Below are positions 11,645-22,414 of a DNA stretch of 64,000 nucleotides, piece by piece. The DNA comes from Alentia gelatinosa (lineage: Eukaryota; Annelida; Polychaeta; Phyllodocida; Polynoidae). How positions within the stretch are numbered: the first letter of the stretch is position 1; each line of letters begins with the position of its first letter. Under the pieces are notes generated by a model. It did no database searches. It was not told the DNA's origin and saw only the letters and a program-made list of their open reading frames with translations. The position numbers and the translations under genes were made by a program. The stretch covers positions 29,763,716 through 29,827,715 of the forward strand of contig OX465587.1 of assembly GCA_950022655.1 (NCBI GenBank), read 5' to 3'.

Positions 11645-11836
11645 GGCCCATTTCCATTGGCCGACAAAAACAGTAGATTTTTTGTTTTCTCCTAATAGCC
11701 TATTTACATTTTGCGTCAGCAGTGCTAAAGGTCCATCGTTGCTTCCTGACTGTATATCGGAGAGAGCCAATGGAAATAGGCTATTACGAGAACACAAAAG
11801 ATCTACACCGTTTTTGTCGGCCAATGGAAATGGGCC
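11645..11836 (+). mobile_element. MITE family B1, copy 2
   Basis: 192 bp, close to the copy at 7532. TAA lies before the left end. The complete foldback is present. Confidence 0.78.
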
Positions 11837-11897
11837 TTTATAGACTGAGGGGCAGAGAGGCAAGCATACACGAGTGGAGGCACCCAACAGTGAAGAC

Positions 11898-12712
11898 AGG
11901 CAGATAGACAGACATACGGACAAGTAGATAAGCCAGGGGCATGCAGGTGGGTAGACAGGTTTGCAGACGGATAGGTAAGCCAACCCTCAGAAAGAAAAGC
12001 TAGATGGCAGAGTTGAAGGGGGGCACCCAGACATACAGACACACAGACACGTCATCTGACAAGCAGAGAGACAAACAGACAGCAGAATGTTGGGGGATAA
12101 GACGGACTGATAAGTCAGTCGGCAGAATGGGAGGGGGCAGACAGTCAGATATAGCAAGTCTCAGAGAATCAGACAGACAGACAGATAGACAAACGAGCTG
12201 GCACAATTGGTGGCAGACAGACAGATATGCCAGATGGAAGAATGGGAGACAGACAGAGAGGCAGACAAGCCGGCTAGCAGAATGGGAGACAGACAGAGAG
12301 GCAGACAAGAGACTGATAAGTCAGTTGGCAGAATGGGAGGGGGCAGACAGTTAGATATAGCATGTCTCAGAGAAGCTCAGACAGGCAGACAGACATACAA
12401 AGAAGCCAGCTGGTAGAATAGGACAGATAGAGACAGACAAGCCAGCTGGCAGAATGGGAGGCAGACAGGAAGACAGGTAGAAAGGGATGCAGACAGGCAG
12501 ACAGGCAGAAAGGGAGGCAGACAGACAGACAGACAAACAAGCCAGCTGGCAGAGTGGGAGAGATGGAGACAGACAAGCCAGCTGGCAGAATGGGAGGCAG
12601 ACAGGCATACAGGCAGAAAGGGAGGCAGACAGACAGGCAGACAGACAGGCAGATAGATAGACAGACAGACATGCAGGCAGGCAGACAGGCAGGCAGACAG
12701 ACAGACAGACTA

Positions 12713-12745
<33 letters not shown>

Positions 12746-12808
12746 CAGGCAGATATACAGACAGACAGACAGACAGATAGACAGATAGACAGACAGACAG
12801 ACAGACAC
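11898..12808 (+). repeat. AGAC tetranucleotide satellite with higher-order units
   Basis: About 0.9 kb of GACA/AGAC runs, with recurrent phrases CCAGCTGGCAGAATGGGAG at about 12240-12600. The long cysteine/serine/valine-rich minus-strand frames are translations of this repeat. Confidence 0.92.
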
Positions 12809-12829
12809 TGTAACAGTCGGCGGCACAGC

Positions 12830-13414
12830 ACGGATGTTACGGGTGCGGACTCTCTGTGAATCGGTCTGTGAATCGGTCTGGCTTGTAGCAGTTCTCTCGC
12901 CTGTAGCAGTTCTATTGATTGTGTCTGGCCTTTGATGCAGTTTTCATCACGTGGCCCGGACGCCTTTCAAACCTCGTCGGCGAGACATGCACAAGCGGTG
13001 CAGTGTGTCTGCTCCCACATCGCCGCTCTCACATCGCCATATATGGTCATCTCCTCCCGATGGCTACAGTATTGTAACGGCGGCACTAGTTACTAGCAAA
13101 AATCACCCCTCGCACTACTCTCCTTCCAGTCTAGACTTCCCGCCCGCTCAAAGTCAAATAAATGGCTTCTCTAATGAGAAGCATTGTGCTGGCAAATGGG
13201 ACTGATGATCATGTGGTTAGATAACGTTTGATTCTGTTCTGGATTGTAGAAATGTCGCTGTGAGTAGCAAACATTCTCAGCCATATAAATCTCCCCTTGT
13301 ACTTAGTAAAATTAAATCCTACATATTTAGATGTGGAGAAAGAGCAAATTTTGCAGTGGTCGATCTACTTCTAGGATGCGACACGAAACTGAACTATGTT
13401 CAAAAAGGGGTATT
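12830..13414. other. Unassigned sequence
   Basis: Between the AGAC satellite and the C fragment. Nothing recognised. Confidence 0.4.
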
Positions 13415-13540
13415 TTCTCATCCCTGGTATTTTTTTCTCATAGGTTTAACATTAGGAACTTGTATCCAACGCCCATTGAGTATTTAGGAAAAATACTCAT
13501 CGGGGGATTATGCAATATAAAGCTAAATACCCATCTACCG
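13415..13540 (-). repeat. Twin-hairpin element fragment (hairpin 2)
   Basis: It carries TTAACATTAGGAACTTGTAT and the GCCCATTGAGTATTTAGG block seen in C-6. No hairpin 1 was found beside it. Confidence 0.5.
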
Positions 13541-13649
13541 ATTTATGGTTGAACGATTAGTTCCAAATCATATAGGAGTCGGTGAACTTGTCGCAGGCAA
13601 ATTATGTAACCCCTTGCTCGACTGGCGGCCATCGAGGAGAAGGGGTGGT

Positions 13650-13841
13650 TGTTACAAATGGGAAACAGCTGGGAAGTTGTAGATTGATGATACAAACTTT
13701 AATCTTCTTAAGTACAAGATGCACAAGCATGGCAGCGATCTGTTGGGTGATAATAGGGGAAAAACCGGAAGCGGCCGCCCACGTTATGTAGAGTTAACTA
13801 GAACCATTTAGTTTGGTATTTTCATAAACACATCTGTGACA
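13650..13841 (-). repeat. 3' LTR of element 1
   Basis: The downstream 192-bp LTR is identical to 18313-18504 by direct reading. GTGGT at 13645-13649 flanks its outer edge. An LTR pair is identical at insertion, so the lack of differences dates the insertion as very young. Confidence 0.96.
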
Positions 13842-13850
13842 TCCCCCCTT
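13842..13850 (-). promoter_or_regulatory. Polypurine tract of element 1
   Basis: The element strand reads AAGGGGGGA immediately before the 3' LTR. This is where plus-strand DNA synthesis is primed in LTR retrotransposons. Confidence 0.85.
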
Positions 13851-14115
13851 ACTGGAAGCCTAAACTTTAACTGACAGTAATCATATCATGTTTGATCTTT
13901 ATAGTCTTGTATAGATATATGTGAACACCTGACTGCCAGTCTTTATAGTCTTGTCTAGATGTATATGGGCACCAGAATACCAATCTCTGGTTAAACTTTA
14001 ACTGCCAGTCTTTATATTATATGTGAACTACCAGTCTTTATAGTCACATGTAGACATATATGAGTCCCTGACTAGCAATCTTTGGTTTTGTCTAGCTATG
14101 TGAAGCAAGTACAAT
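13851..14115 (-). other. 3' untranslated region of element 1 with imperfect repeats
   Basis: Between the stop codon and the purine tract lie several degenerate copies of a roughly 50-60 bp unit, recognisable by the phrase 'actgccagtctttatagtc' and variants. No reading frame is apparent here. Confidence 0.7.
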
Positions 14116-17100
14116 TTAAGGCACAACATAGTCTTTTGTCAGATATGTAGGTGGTCTTTTCATTCTGCTGGACAGTGGACGTCTTGGTAGAGTCCTGACA
14201 ACTGGCGACTGCTGATCTGGTGGAGCAGCCAGATGTACGGGTGACTGCCTAGGTGGAGTGGCAGCTGCTGGCACTGGCATCACTGCTGGACCAGTGAGTT
14301 GTGTAGCAACAGTAGGCTCTGTCTGAATTTGAGCTTCTGGCCTTGGTTGGGGTAACACTGACTGGTGGTCAGTGTCATCTTGTGGGTCCTCCTGTCTGAT
14401 GAGTGGGGATGGCTCTGGCGTTTTGTTGATCCACTTCCGATTACGACGGTATACACCACCGTCGTCAGTGTTCACAATATACGACCTTGGTGTTTCATGT
14501 CTAGACGACACAATACCTGGTTTCCACTCACGTCCAAACTGGACTCGTACAGTGTCTCCTGGCGTCAACTGAGGTAGGGATCTGGTCCCTCGGTCAAAGT
14601 ACATCTTGGATTTTTCCTGCCTTGCATGGAGCATGTTGGAGGCACTCTCTGCAACCTTCGGTTTAAGGCTAGAAGTAGTTGCTGGCAACTTGTCACGCAA
14701 TTTGCGACTCATCAAGAGTTCAGCTGGGGAGTAAGGTAGTCCTGACACTGGGGTGTTGCGGTATGACAGCAGTGCAATATAAATGTCCTTTCTCTCCTCA
14801 TGAGCTTTGCGCATCAGCTGTTTGATCGTGCCGATCATCCTCTCACTTTGTCCATTGGCTTGAGCATGTAAAGGACTTGTGGTAGCTATCTTGAACCCAT
14901 AACTCCTTGCAAATTGGTGCATCTCGTAGCTCCCAAATGGCATGTTGTCAGCTACTAAAGTCTTTGGGATGCCATGTCTGGCAAAGACTGACTTGAACAT
15001 TTCAATCACCACACTGGCTAACTTCCCCCTTAGAGGACAGATCTCTGGGTACTTAGAGAAATAGTCAACTATGATAAGATAAGCCTTTCCTCCAAAGTCA
15101 AATATATCGGCGCCTACCTTGATCCATGGTAGCTCTGGCATTGGATGCGGCTGCAGTGGCTCCCTTTGGTTTTGCCTTCGGAATTTCAGACAAATACTGC
15201 ATGCTGCTACCATCTTCTCAATATCGTCTGCTATTGAAGGCCAATACATCACCGTGCGTGCTCTAGCCTTGCACTTCTCGATTCCCAGGTGGGACTCATG
15301 CAGCTTTCCAAGCATGGCATTCCTAAGTGATGAGGGAATAACAATGCACTCTCCTTTAAATATCAGTCCCTCGACAATGTATAACTCATCCCGATGTGGC
15401 CAATACCGCTGAACTAATGGATCACATTCGCCTATGTATCTTGGCCAGCCTCTCTGGATAACTTGTGTGAGCTTGCAACACACTTCGTCCTCTGACGTGG
15501 CATCTGTGATATCACGCAGGATCTCATCCGAGACAGGTAGATGTTCCATCAATGAGTGGATGCGCATTGATGTCTCAATTTCAAGTTTGTCATCATTTGG
15601 ATCTTCCACATATGCTCGTGATAGGGTATCTGCAATGTACATCGTAGGCCCAGGTTGATATTTCACGAACAGATTGTACTTCATCAAGCGAAGTAACATA
15701 GCTTGAATCCTCGGCGAGGCTTGGTGGATAGACTTCTTGGTGATCATCTCCAGTGGCTTATGATCTGAGCATATTTCAACGTCTTTACCGTATATGTATC
15801 GCTGAAACCGTTCTGCTGCACTTACAACTGCTAAACATTCCTTTTCAATTGGAAACCAGTTCTTCTCTGTATCAGTGAGTGCCCTAGAATAGTATGCAAT
15901 GGGCTGTCCCTCCTGCATCAAACAGGCACCTATTCCCAACTTTGAGGCATCGCATTGAATCTGCACAGGCTTTTCTGGATCGTATAGTTTCAGTCCAGGA
16001 GTGGTTGACAGGATTTCCTTGATCTTGGCAAATGCTTCATCATGTTCCGGATACCACTGGAATGGGACTTCCTTCTTCATCAGCACACGGATTGGTGCTG
16101 TCACTGTCGACATGTCCGGAATGTACTGGGACAAGTAGTTCAGCATACCAATCAGCCGTTGAATGTCCTTCTTAGAGGTTGGTGTTGGCATGTCTCTTAT
16201 TGCTCTCACCTTCATGGGGTCGGGCGTTACACCATGTGTACCGATGATATTCCCCATATATTTCACTGAACTCTTCTTCAGCTGAATTTTCTTCATGTTG
16301 AACTTGATATTCTTCTGCCTAGCTCGCTCGAACAGACGTTTCAGTGCGTTGTCAGCTTCTGATTCATTTTCCGATGCCACGATTAAGTCGTCAGCTATGA
16401 TGCAGACATCTTTTAGGTCTCCAAATGTCTGAAACATACGTTTCTGTAGCACTTCTGAAGCTGAGCAAATACCAAATGGCATACGGTTGAAACAATAACG
16501 CCCTTCTGGCGTGTCAAAAGTGGTTAGTGTGACAGAATCCTCGCTGAGTGGCACTTGCCAAAATGCTTCTTTGAGGTCGATCACAGTGAAAACCGTCTTT
16601 CCGGCCAGTCGACTCGTTACGTCTTCGACTGTCGGAATCTGGTAATACTCCCGCTTGATAGCCTGGTTTAGTTCCTTGGGATTTAAGCATAACCTTAAGG
16701 ACCCGTCGCTTTTCTCCACAATTACCAGGTTGCTAACCCAGTCCGAAGCTCCGTCAACTTTTCTGATCACTTCTTGCTGCTCCATAATCTTCAATTTTGC
16801 TTTTAGTCTATCTTCAAGTCCCCATGGAACCTTTCGTGGCTGTGCCCGATGTGGCGTGGCATCTTCTTTTAGCTCAATATGGTACGGCTCCTCAAATTTA
16901 CCGAGTCCTTCACAGACATCTTTGTATTCAGTAAGCAAGTCTCTGGAGGTATCGGTTTTTACTGTTTCCACACGTCGAGTAATAAGACCTAGTTTTTCAC
17001 ATGCTGTGAGACCTAGGATCGGTGGTGACTTTGAGTTGACCACATAAAATTCACAGTTTATTGTGCGGTTGTTGGCCGTACACTCCATAACACACATCCC

Positions 17101-18138
17101 GATATGTTCGACCGTGGTTCCTCCGAATGCTTTGAGCACGGTTTTAGATGGAGATAATTGTGGTTTCGGCTGTATCTTATTGAATGTTTTCGCTGGCATG
17201 ACGTTGGTTGCTGCGCCGGTGTCTAACTTCATTTTGATTCGAGAGTCATTGCACTGCACTGGTTCAAACCACTCATTTTCCATGCGTTTCTCAATATTGC
17301 CGACATACAACGAGTGAAGAAGGTAATCATCATCTGAGTATTGGTCGTCATATGCTACTTCCCGCACCGATTTCGTGAAACAAAATTCTGCGTAGTGATT
17401 TAGTCCCTTGCACTTTGAGCATGTTTTGCCCCAGGCCGGACACTTCATTTTGTCATGTTTCATTCCGCAACGACCACATTTTTTATCATGACGCTTTGAT
17501 TTACCTCCCTTGTATCCTGATTTTCCTACTGCCTCTACTTGTTTTGTGGCTTCACTACTGACGCTAGCTTTCATGGACCTGACTTCGCATGCTGTTTTCT
17601 CTGCGGTTCTACACATGGATATGGACTTAGCAAGGTCAAGGTCATCTTTATTAAGAAGCTTGGTCTTGAGATCATAGTCTTTCATAGAGAAGATTATCTT
17701 ATCCCTTATCATATTGTCTCTTTCCTTAAATTCACATGGGAATGCTAAGGTACGTAGCTGTGCAAGATACTGGTCGAACGGTATGGCTTCCCCCTTCTGA
17801 TGATTCCAGAATTCATATCTAGAGAAGACCACTCGTTTCATCCCAGAAAATTCTTCAGTGAATTTGGCCACAACATCATCATAGTTTGTCCTTTGACCAT
17901 GCACCCTAGCTGGCGGATCTCCCCCTTCTGGTGGTGGATCATCCCAGTCAAAGTGGTTAAATCTTTCCACTGCTTCATCACCAATGCAATCCAGTAACTT
18001 GTAAATTTTGGTTTCATCAGGTTTATCCAGCCATTCTTTTGCTCCCAGATGATTTGTGAATTTTTGGATCCACTTTCGCCAGTTTTCGCTTACATTACCC
18101 TCCAAACTCAGATGTGATGGGGGCTCTGACTTTCCCAT
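14116..18138 (-). CDS. Gag-Pol polyprotein, element 1 (intact)
   Basis: One uninterrupted frame of 1340 codons encodes the whole retrotransposition machinery. Gag occupies about residues 1-260, with two zinc knuckles: C221/C224/H228/C233 (a CX2CX3HX4C variant) and C240/C243/H248/C253. The aspartic protease has DTGA at 306-309. The reverse transcriptase spans about 430-620, with VIDLKEAF near 520 and the active-site box IADD at 581-584, where most families have YxDD. RNase H carries D730, E765 and D792. The integrase has H947/H950/C980/C983 for zinc binding and D1011, D1064 and E1099 as catalytic residues. The last 110 residues are proline-rich, and I see no chromodomain and no envelope gene. 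Gag and Pol share one frame with no stop or frameshift between them, so the product is probably cut by its own protease. The start is the first ATG after the leader, 174 bases from the LTR. Every key residue I looked for is present, so the protein may be functional. Confidence 0.95.
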   Translation of the reverse strand: MGKSEPPSHLSLEGNVSENWRKWIQKFTNHLGAKEWLDKPDETKIYKLLDCIGDEAVERFNHFDWDDPPPEGGDPPARVHGQRTNYDDVVAKFTEEFSGMKRVVFSRYEFWNHQKGEAIPFDQYLAQLRTLAFPCEFKERDNMIRDKIIFSMKDYDLKTKLLNKDDLDLAKSISMCRTAEKTACEVRSMKASVSSEATKQVEAVGKSGYKGGKSKRHDKKCGRCGMKHDKMKCPAWGKTCSKCKGLNHYAEFCFTKSVREVAYDDQYSDDDYLLHSLYVGNIEKRMENEWFEPVQCNDSRIKMKLDTGAATNVMPAKTFNKIQPKPQLSPSKTVLKAFGGTTVEHIGMCVMECTANNRTINCEFYVVNSKSPPILGLTACEKLGLITRRVETVKTDTSRDLLTEYKDVCEGLGKFEEPYHIELKEDATPHRAQPRKVPWGLEDRLKAKLKIMEQQEVIRKVDGASDWVSNLVIVEKSDGSLRLCLNPKELNQAIKREYYQIPTVEDVTSRLAGKTVFTVIDLKEAFWQVPLSEDSVTLTTFDTPEGRYCFNRMPFGICSASEVLQKRMFQTFGDLKDVCIIADDLIVASENESEADNALKRLFERARQKNIKFNMKKIQLKKSSVKYMGNIIGTHGVTPDPMKVRAIRDMPTPTSKKDIQRLIGMLNYLSQYIPDMSTVTAPIRVLMKKEVPFQWYPEHDEAFAKIKEILSTTPGLKLYDPEKPVQIQCDASKLGIGACLMQEGQPIAYYSRALTDTEKNWFPIEKECLAVVSAAERFQRYIYGKDVEICSDHKPLEMITKKSIHQASPRIQAMLLRLMKYNLFVKYQPGPTMYIADTLSRAYVEDPNDDKLEIETSMRIHSLMEHLPVSDEILRDITDATSEDEVCCKLTQVIQRGWPRYIGECDPLVQRYWPHRDELYIVEGLIFKGECIVIPSSLRNAMLGKLHESHLGIEKCKARARTVMYWPSIADDIEKMVAACSICLKFRRQNQREPLQPHPMPELPWIKVGADIFDFGGKAYLIIVDYFSKYPEICPLRGKLASVVIEMFKSVFARHGIPKTLVADNMPFGSYEMHQFARSYGFKIATTSPLHAQANGQSERMIGTIKQLMRKAHEERKDIYIALLSYRNTPVSGLPYSPAELLMSRKLRDKLPATTSSLKPKVAESASNMLHARQEKSKMYFDRGTRSLPQLTPGDTVRVQFGREWKPGIVSSRHETPRSYIVNTDDGGVYRRNRKWINKTPEPSPLIRQEDPQDDTDHQSVLPQPRPEAQIQTEPTVATQLTGPAVMPVPAAATPPRQSPVHLAAPPDQQSPVVRTLPRRPLSSRMKRPPTYLTKDYVVP

Positions 18139-18297
18139 GACTTATGTGTTATTATTACTAACAGAACTGATCACTGATGTCAACAGTGATGATTGATGTA
18201 AAAGTCTTACTCACAGTTCATTTGTTGTTTTGCACACAATTCAGGATGTCTTGTCCTCCTCATTCACTATCATTTGTTGAGTAGGCTCACTTTTCCA

Positions 18298-18312
18298 CAC
18301 TCTCTGACACCA
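18298..18312 (-). promoter_or_regulatory. Primer-binding site of element 1
   Basis: Directly after the 5' LTR, with no spacer, the element strand reads TGGTGTCAGAGAGTG. The TGG start is what the CCA end of a priming tRNA requires. The first nine bases could fit a leucine tRNA acceptor end, but the primer is not settled from sequence alone. Element 2 begins its site with the same ten bases. Confidence 0.75.
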
Positions 18313-18504
18313 TGTTACAAATGGGAAACAGCTGGGAAGTTGTAGATTGATGATACAAACTTTAATCTTCTTAAGTACAAGATGCACAAGCATGGCAGCG
18401 ATCTGTTGGGTGATAATAGGGGAAAAACCGGAAGCGGCCGCCCACGTTATGTAGAGTTAACTAGAACCATTTAGTTTGGTATTTTCATAAACACATCTGT
18501 GACA
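18313..18504 (-). repeat. 5' LTR of element 1
   Basis: This 192-bp copy reads TG...CA on either strand and is identical to the copy at 13650-13841. On the element strand it begins TGTCACAGATG and ends TTTGTAACA. It holds a NotI site and a TTCCGG ETS-like motif, which also occurs in the LTR of element 2. As the upstream LTR it should carry the promoter for the genomic RNA. Confidence 0.96.
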
Positions 18505-18509
18505 GTGGT

Positions 18510-19180
18510 GGGTATTAGTCCTAAGCAAATCAGTCTACACTTACTGACAGATATATGATTATGCACCCTGGCTGACGGTCCACTAATTGCTGGGGAAGGG
18601 CAAAAAGCAAAGAAACTTAGTGTGGCACCCCCGTACAAGCCCCACCAAGCGATTAATGTAATTACTTCGTCGGCCCGTGTCGGCCCCCTAATCAAGCCCC
18701 ATTTCCGAACGTTCTATTGTCGGAGACTAGATTTATCAACATGTTGATAAACTTCTTGACACCGATTTTGGAACATAGAAACCACAACTTGTCAGGGACA
18801 AAAGGATGTCTGAAGAAGGTGGTTCGCTAATCGGTGTCTCACCCTTGCCTAGCTGTCTTATATCTACCGACTCGGGCGGACTCTGTTAGGATGCATTGGC
18901 TGAGACAAATTACCATCCATTTGTGGCCGACAAAGGTATATAAATGTTCCGAAATCGGCAGATGGGCATTGGGCTTAAGGAATATAGTAGGCCCAGCAGC
19001 CAATAACTGCATTCACAGCAAACCACGACCTTCACCCTGACCTGACCCTGATAATAATAGCACCTTGGGACCGTCGAACAGTCTAAAGTTGACCTGATTC
19101 TAGTGACCTAAAAACAACTCATGTGGAATAAACATGTCGACCAATTGCAGAGCCAGCCAATAGAAATAGAAATGCTTGGT
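18510..19180. other. Unassigned sequence right of element 1
   Basis: No gene. The stretch 18895-18985 (GAGACAAATTACCATCCATT and the GGGCATTGGGCTTAAG end) recurs, diverged, at 31282-31362. Confidence 0.5.
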
Positions 19181-20930
19181 ACAAAGAGACAAATTCAATT
19201 TTCATTGACCTACAAGTGTTTCCCACCCCCGCCGCCTTTCTGCGATTCTGACTGGAATTCCTGAACCAGTAAATGACAGGGAACAATGTCGGTCAATGAA
19301 AACTGACCCGAAAGACAACGAGTCACCGCCGGTTATTATGAGCCGAGAGGGAATTGTAAGCGCTTATCTCATTGGTCGAAACACCGTTGAAGCTATTTCT
19401 AGGCATTCAGTTCAACTACTTATATTTTAGGGTGAATAGCATTAGATGAAAAAGAAATCTTCATTAGCTAGTAATTCATTTTAATAATGAAGACTGAAAA
19501 AGGGTAAATTTTGCTAACGAGTTTTTTTTTAAAATTAAACTTTTATTCACTTCTCTTTACAACAGTTCGTCCAGTTAATCTGGGGCTCGCATACATAACG
19601 ATTTTGCCACAGTGATGGAGAGTAGATGGAGAATTTATAAGATAAGAGGGTTACTAAACGGTACCTTATAGCGAAGATAACTAGTGATCAATAGCAGTCT
19701 GCCGAGTATTCTTCTGTTAAGTATAATCTAAGCTCCCTGTGAAAAGCTTCTTTATCCTGCGTTTTCTCTACAGGTACAGGTAACAGATTCCACCGTTTCA
19801 ACCCTCTATAGATGTATTTATTACCCACCTAGTACGGAGTCTCCATGCTAAGCTTATGGAGCTTACAGATCGCTACTGAGTAGAATACGGACCTCCGGAA
19901 TCTCCTAGGAGAATACGGCTTTTTCGGCCACCTGACGGGCATTATAGGAACTAATTTATATAAACAATGCACGGCGCTTGCATCAAATTTACAAGATTTT
20001 TTTCCTAATAATTACTCGAAAGGCGAGTAATAAATACATTACCATGATTTCGGTCTGTGTGGATAATTATGGTTTAAATTAACATTTTATTTTTACCATA
20101 TTATACAGGTCTCAAGAACATTCATATATTTACCATATTTAAGATATAGGAGCTATTATTAGTCCAATTTGGGCACAGAGTGATCAATATGAATCGTAAC
20201 ATTCGCCTCGACTGTGGAATGCGGCTGTGACGTTGTCGCATAGCAACATGCATAGCAACGCACATAGCAACGCTTATTGTCGCATTGAAACTGGCAGGAA
20301 ACAAGCAGGACAAAAACATAGCGGTTGTTATTACATTGCACTCCCGTTTGAACTGAGAGCAATGGTTATTTACTGTCCTTCGCTGTATTTTCGGAATTCA
20401 TGTGTATAATTTATATTTTGATGTATTATAGTATGTATCGTTGTACTTATACCGATGTTAAAGCGATACATAATATTGGCCATTTTGAAACAAAGACGTA
20501 ATCCATTTCGTTGACACTGTGACACGTACCATTAATATGAACACAGTTTTGCAGTTATTTTATTTAGCAGCTTATAGTAATTACGTCACTTGCGGCAGTA
20601 GCTATATAGTAAATAAAAATGTTTCTGGAACTCCAATGGAAGAGCTCTCCGTTTGGACAGAACTGGTAGAAATAAACAAAACAACATAATAATATGTTGA
20701 GAAGTGGCTTCAGGTTTTTCAGTGGAAGATCTACCAAAGCAGTAGAATAGGTCGAAATTGAAAAGAAAAAAAAACCAACATAACGAACCATATCAATCCC
20801 TAATATAATTTCTATTTCCACTGCCTTAATACACAGTTTTCCTTCTCTTTCCGCAGCCACAACCATGAAAAGCACCTCAAGCCAGAATATATGAATAGTC
20901 GAGAAAAAGGAAATCGGTACTGGAGGAAAT
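19181..20930. other. Unassigned sequence
   Basis: AT-rich DNA with no supported gene. The CATAGCAAC cluster is the only structure noted. The longest open frames are under about 105 codons, with no recognisable domain. Confidence 0.5.
20231..20272 (+). promoter_or_regulatory. Tandem CATAGCAAC motifs (X-box-like)
   Basis: Three copies of CATAGCAAC at about 11-bp spacing. AGCAAC is the half-site bound by RFX factors in animals; GTCGCATAGCAAC is close to a full X-box. Confidence 0.25.
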
Positions 20931-20934
20931 CATA

Positions 20935-21065
20935 TCACGTGTCTACTGTCAACATATCACGTGACCTCTCATTGTCAGGGACCAGTCAGCAGAGCGCACG
21001 CCAATGTCATACACGCCGGCACCAGCGGCGCCAAACCGGAAGTGGGCGGAAATAGGGGACTATCG
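20935..21065. promoter_or_regulatory. Promoter-like motif cluster
   Basis: Two ATCACGTG E-boxes (20935 and 20956) precede ACCGGAAGTG (ETS) next to GGGCGG (GC box) near 21037-21048, in a locally GC-rich stretch. No gene is recognised on either side, so this is only a candidate. Confidence 0.25.
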
Positions 21066-22302
21066 ACCTTTTGCATCGATTATCGCTCAAGACGGTGTCG
21101 GTATGGAAGCGTGTCGCTGTTGACACTGCAGGGAGATGTGGGGATGGTGGGTGGATGACCTTATGTAGATTGGTGTCTCGTGAAGAGGGAAGGGGAAGGG
21201 GAGGGGAGGATTGGGGACTGAGGGGAAGGCAGTAACAGAGCCTCAGGGGTTGGGGAATTTCCGAGTTGGGGACCAGGGGCAGTCTCACGGCAGATATCCT
21301 GAGTGCCTGGTTGTATCTCTGCCTTAAAGCACCTGTTTGGGAAACAATTGATAAAATCCACATATAAATCATTATTTCCGAGTAATCTGTTGAGTTCTGT
21401 TAGTTCTCTTTGCAAAGGTCATTTACTATGTGATACATGCATCGTTTCTCAAACGTGAAATGATTATTTCTGCTTTCTCTGCCAAAATGTGCGTAGTAGC
21501 TCTGTTGTGTGGAGGCTTCGGCTGCAGCTATGTTTTTTTGTGATAAACAAGATCCATGTTCTCATTCAAATTGCCAATCTCGTCAACTTTGGATGTATGG
21601 ATGTATCTAAGTATTGACACTGCGGGGAGATGTAGGGATGGTGGGTGGATGACCTTATGTAGATTAGTGTTTTGCGAAGAGGGAAGGGGACGGGAGCTTT
21701 ACCTCATCGACCTCATCTGTTCCAGAGTGTTTTGTCACTCTTCCAACAGAGATCCTGCACTCTACTTACTGCGGTCGCTTGTATCTCTGCCCCCACCTGC
21801 CTGTTTGGGCCCAAATCTGGCCCCCTACGCCAGTTTTTGAAATATCCTAAATTATGAGGGCTTTTGGGGGTATTTTGTGTTCTACTTGTAAATGAAGATG
21901 AACATATTTATATGGAAAATAAAATACTCTTGTTTCTGTTATTATGTCTCTGGGATTACTTTTTACAGTGGATAGCACCTCATGTGTTGCAGGGCTTTGT
22001 TTTGTCAACAATGCCCATATGCTCCTCTGAAGGAGCAGTCTAATCAACTGTGAATTCCCATTATAAAATGGTTTAAGTCTGAAAAAGAAACAGCTGGATC
22101 GTCTATGAAGCTTCTTTAACAATTCCCATATTTCCGTAATCATGATATGTGAGTTGTTTGACTTGCATAACCTTTAACAGTTGCCTTGTTTTGAATCTGA
22201 AATGTTTGCTGATCTTCCCTGTCTTTAGTGGATACCCAGGGAACTAGCTTTGGGTGGGGCAGAGATTAAGCCAGTGCTAACGCCGCGAAAGATCTGGGGG
22301 GA
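21066..22302. other. Unassigned sequence with an 82-bp direct repeat
   Basis: 21118-21205 and 21613-21693 share GGGATGGTGGGTGGATGACC and flanking sequence. No gene was recognised. Confidence 0.55.
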
Positions 22303-22307
22303 GAGTG

Positions 22308-22414
22308 TGTTATGCTTCATTAATGACGTATTCTAGTGCTGTAGTTACTCAGGTTTTTTATTGACAGGGTCAACCACAGCGGTGTCTCACGACAATATCT
22401 ATCAAAACATTACA
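22308..22414 (-). repeat. 3' LTR of element 2 (107 bp)
   Basis: This copy lacks 17 bases that are present in the 5' LTR (the part around GGAAGTATATGTCGCC) and has two extra T in a T run, plus two substitutions. GAGTG at 22303-22307 lies directly outside. Confidence 0.93.

Larger units (their letters stand above)
13650..18504 (-). mobile_element. Complete Ty3/gypsy LTR retrotransposon (element 1)
   Basis: A full-length element of 4855 bp in minus orientation. It is bounded by two 192-bp direct LTRs that I read as identical base for base. The 5-bp target duplication GTGGT lies immediately outside, at 13645-13649 and 18505-18509. Inside, in element order, are a primer-binding site touching the 5' LTR, a leader of about 160 bp, one gag-pol frame, a 3' untranslated stretch with imperfect internal repeats (13851-14115), and a purine tract touching the 3' LTR. 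The domain order PR-RT-RH-IN marks Ty3/gypsy. The short LTRs, the two zinc knuckles and the absence of a chromodomain suggest the Mag/SURL side of that group, which is an inference. Identical LTRs and an open frame point to a recent insertion. Confidence 0.97.

Noticed and set aside
11522..12859. Cysteine/leucine/serine/valine-rich frames of up to 154 codons
   Set aside because: Direct translation of the AGAC satellite. The repeat has no stop codon in several frames, so length is not evidence of a gene.
14365..17997. Many plus-strand frames opposite the gag-pol of element 1
   Set aside because: They are antisense shadows of the 1340-codon frame, with no domains.
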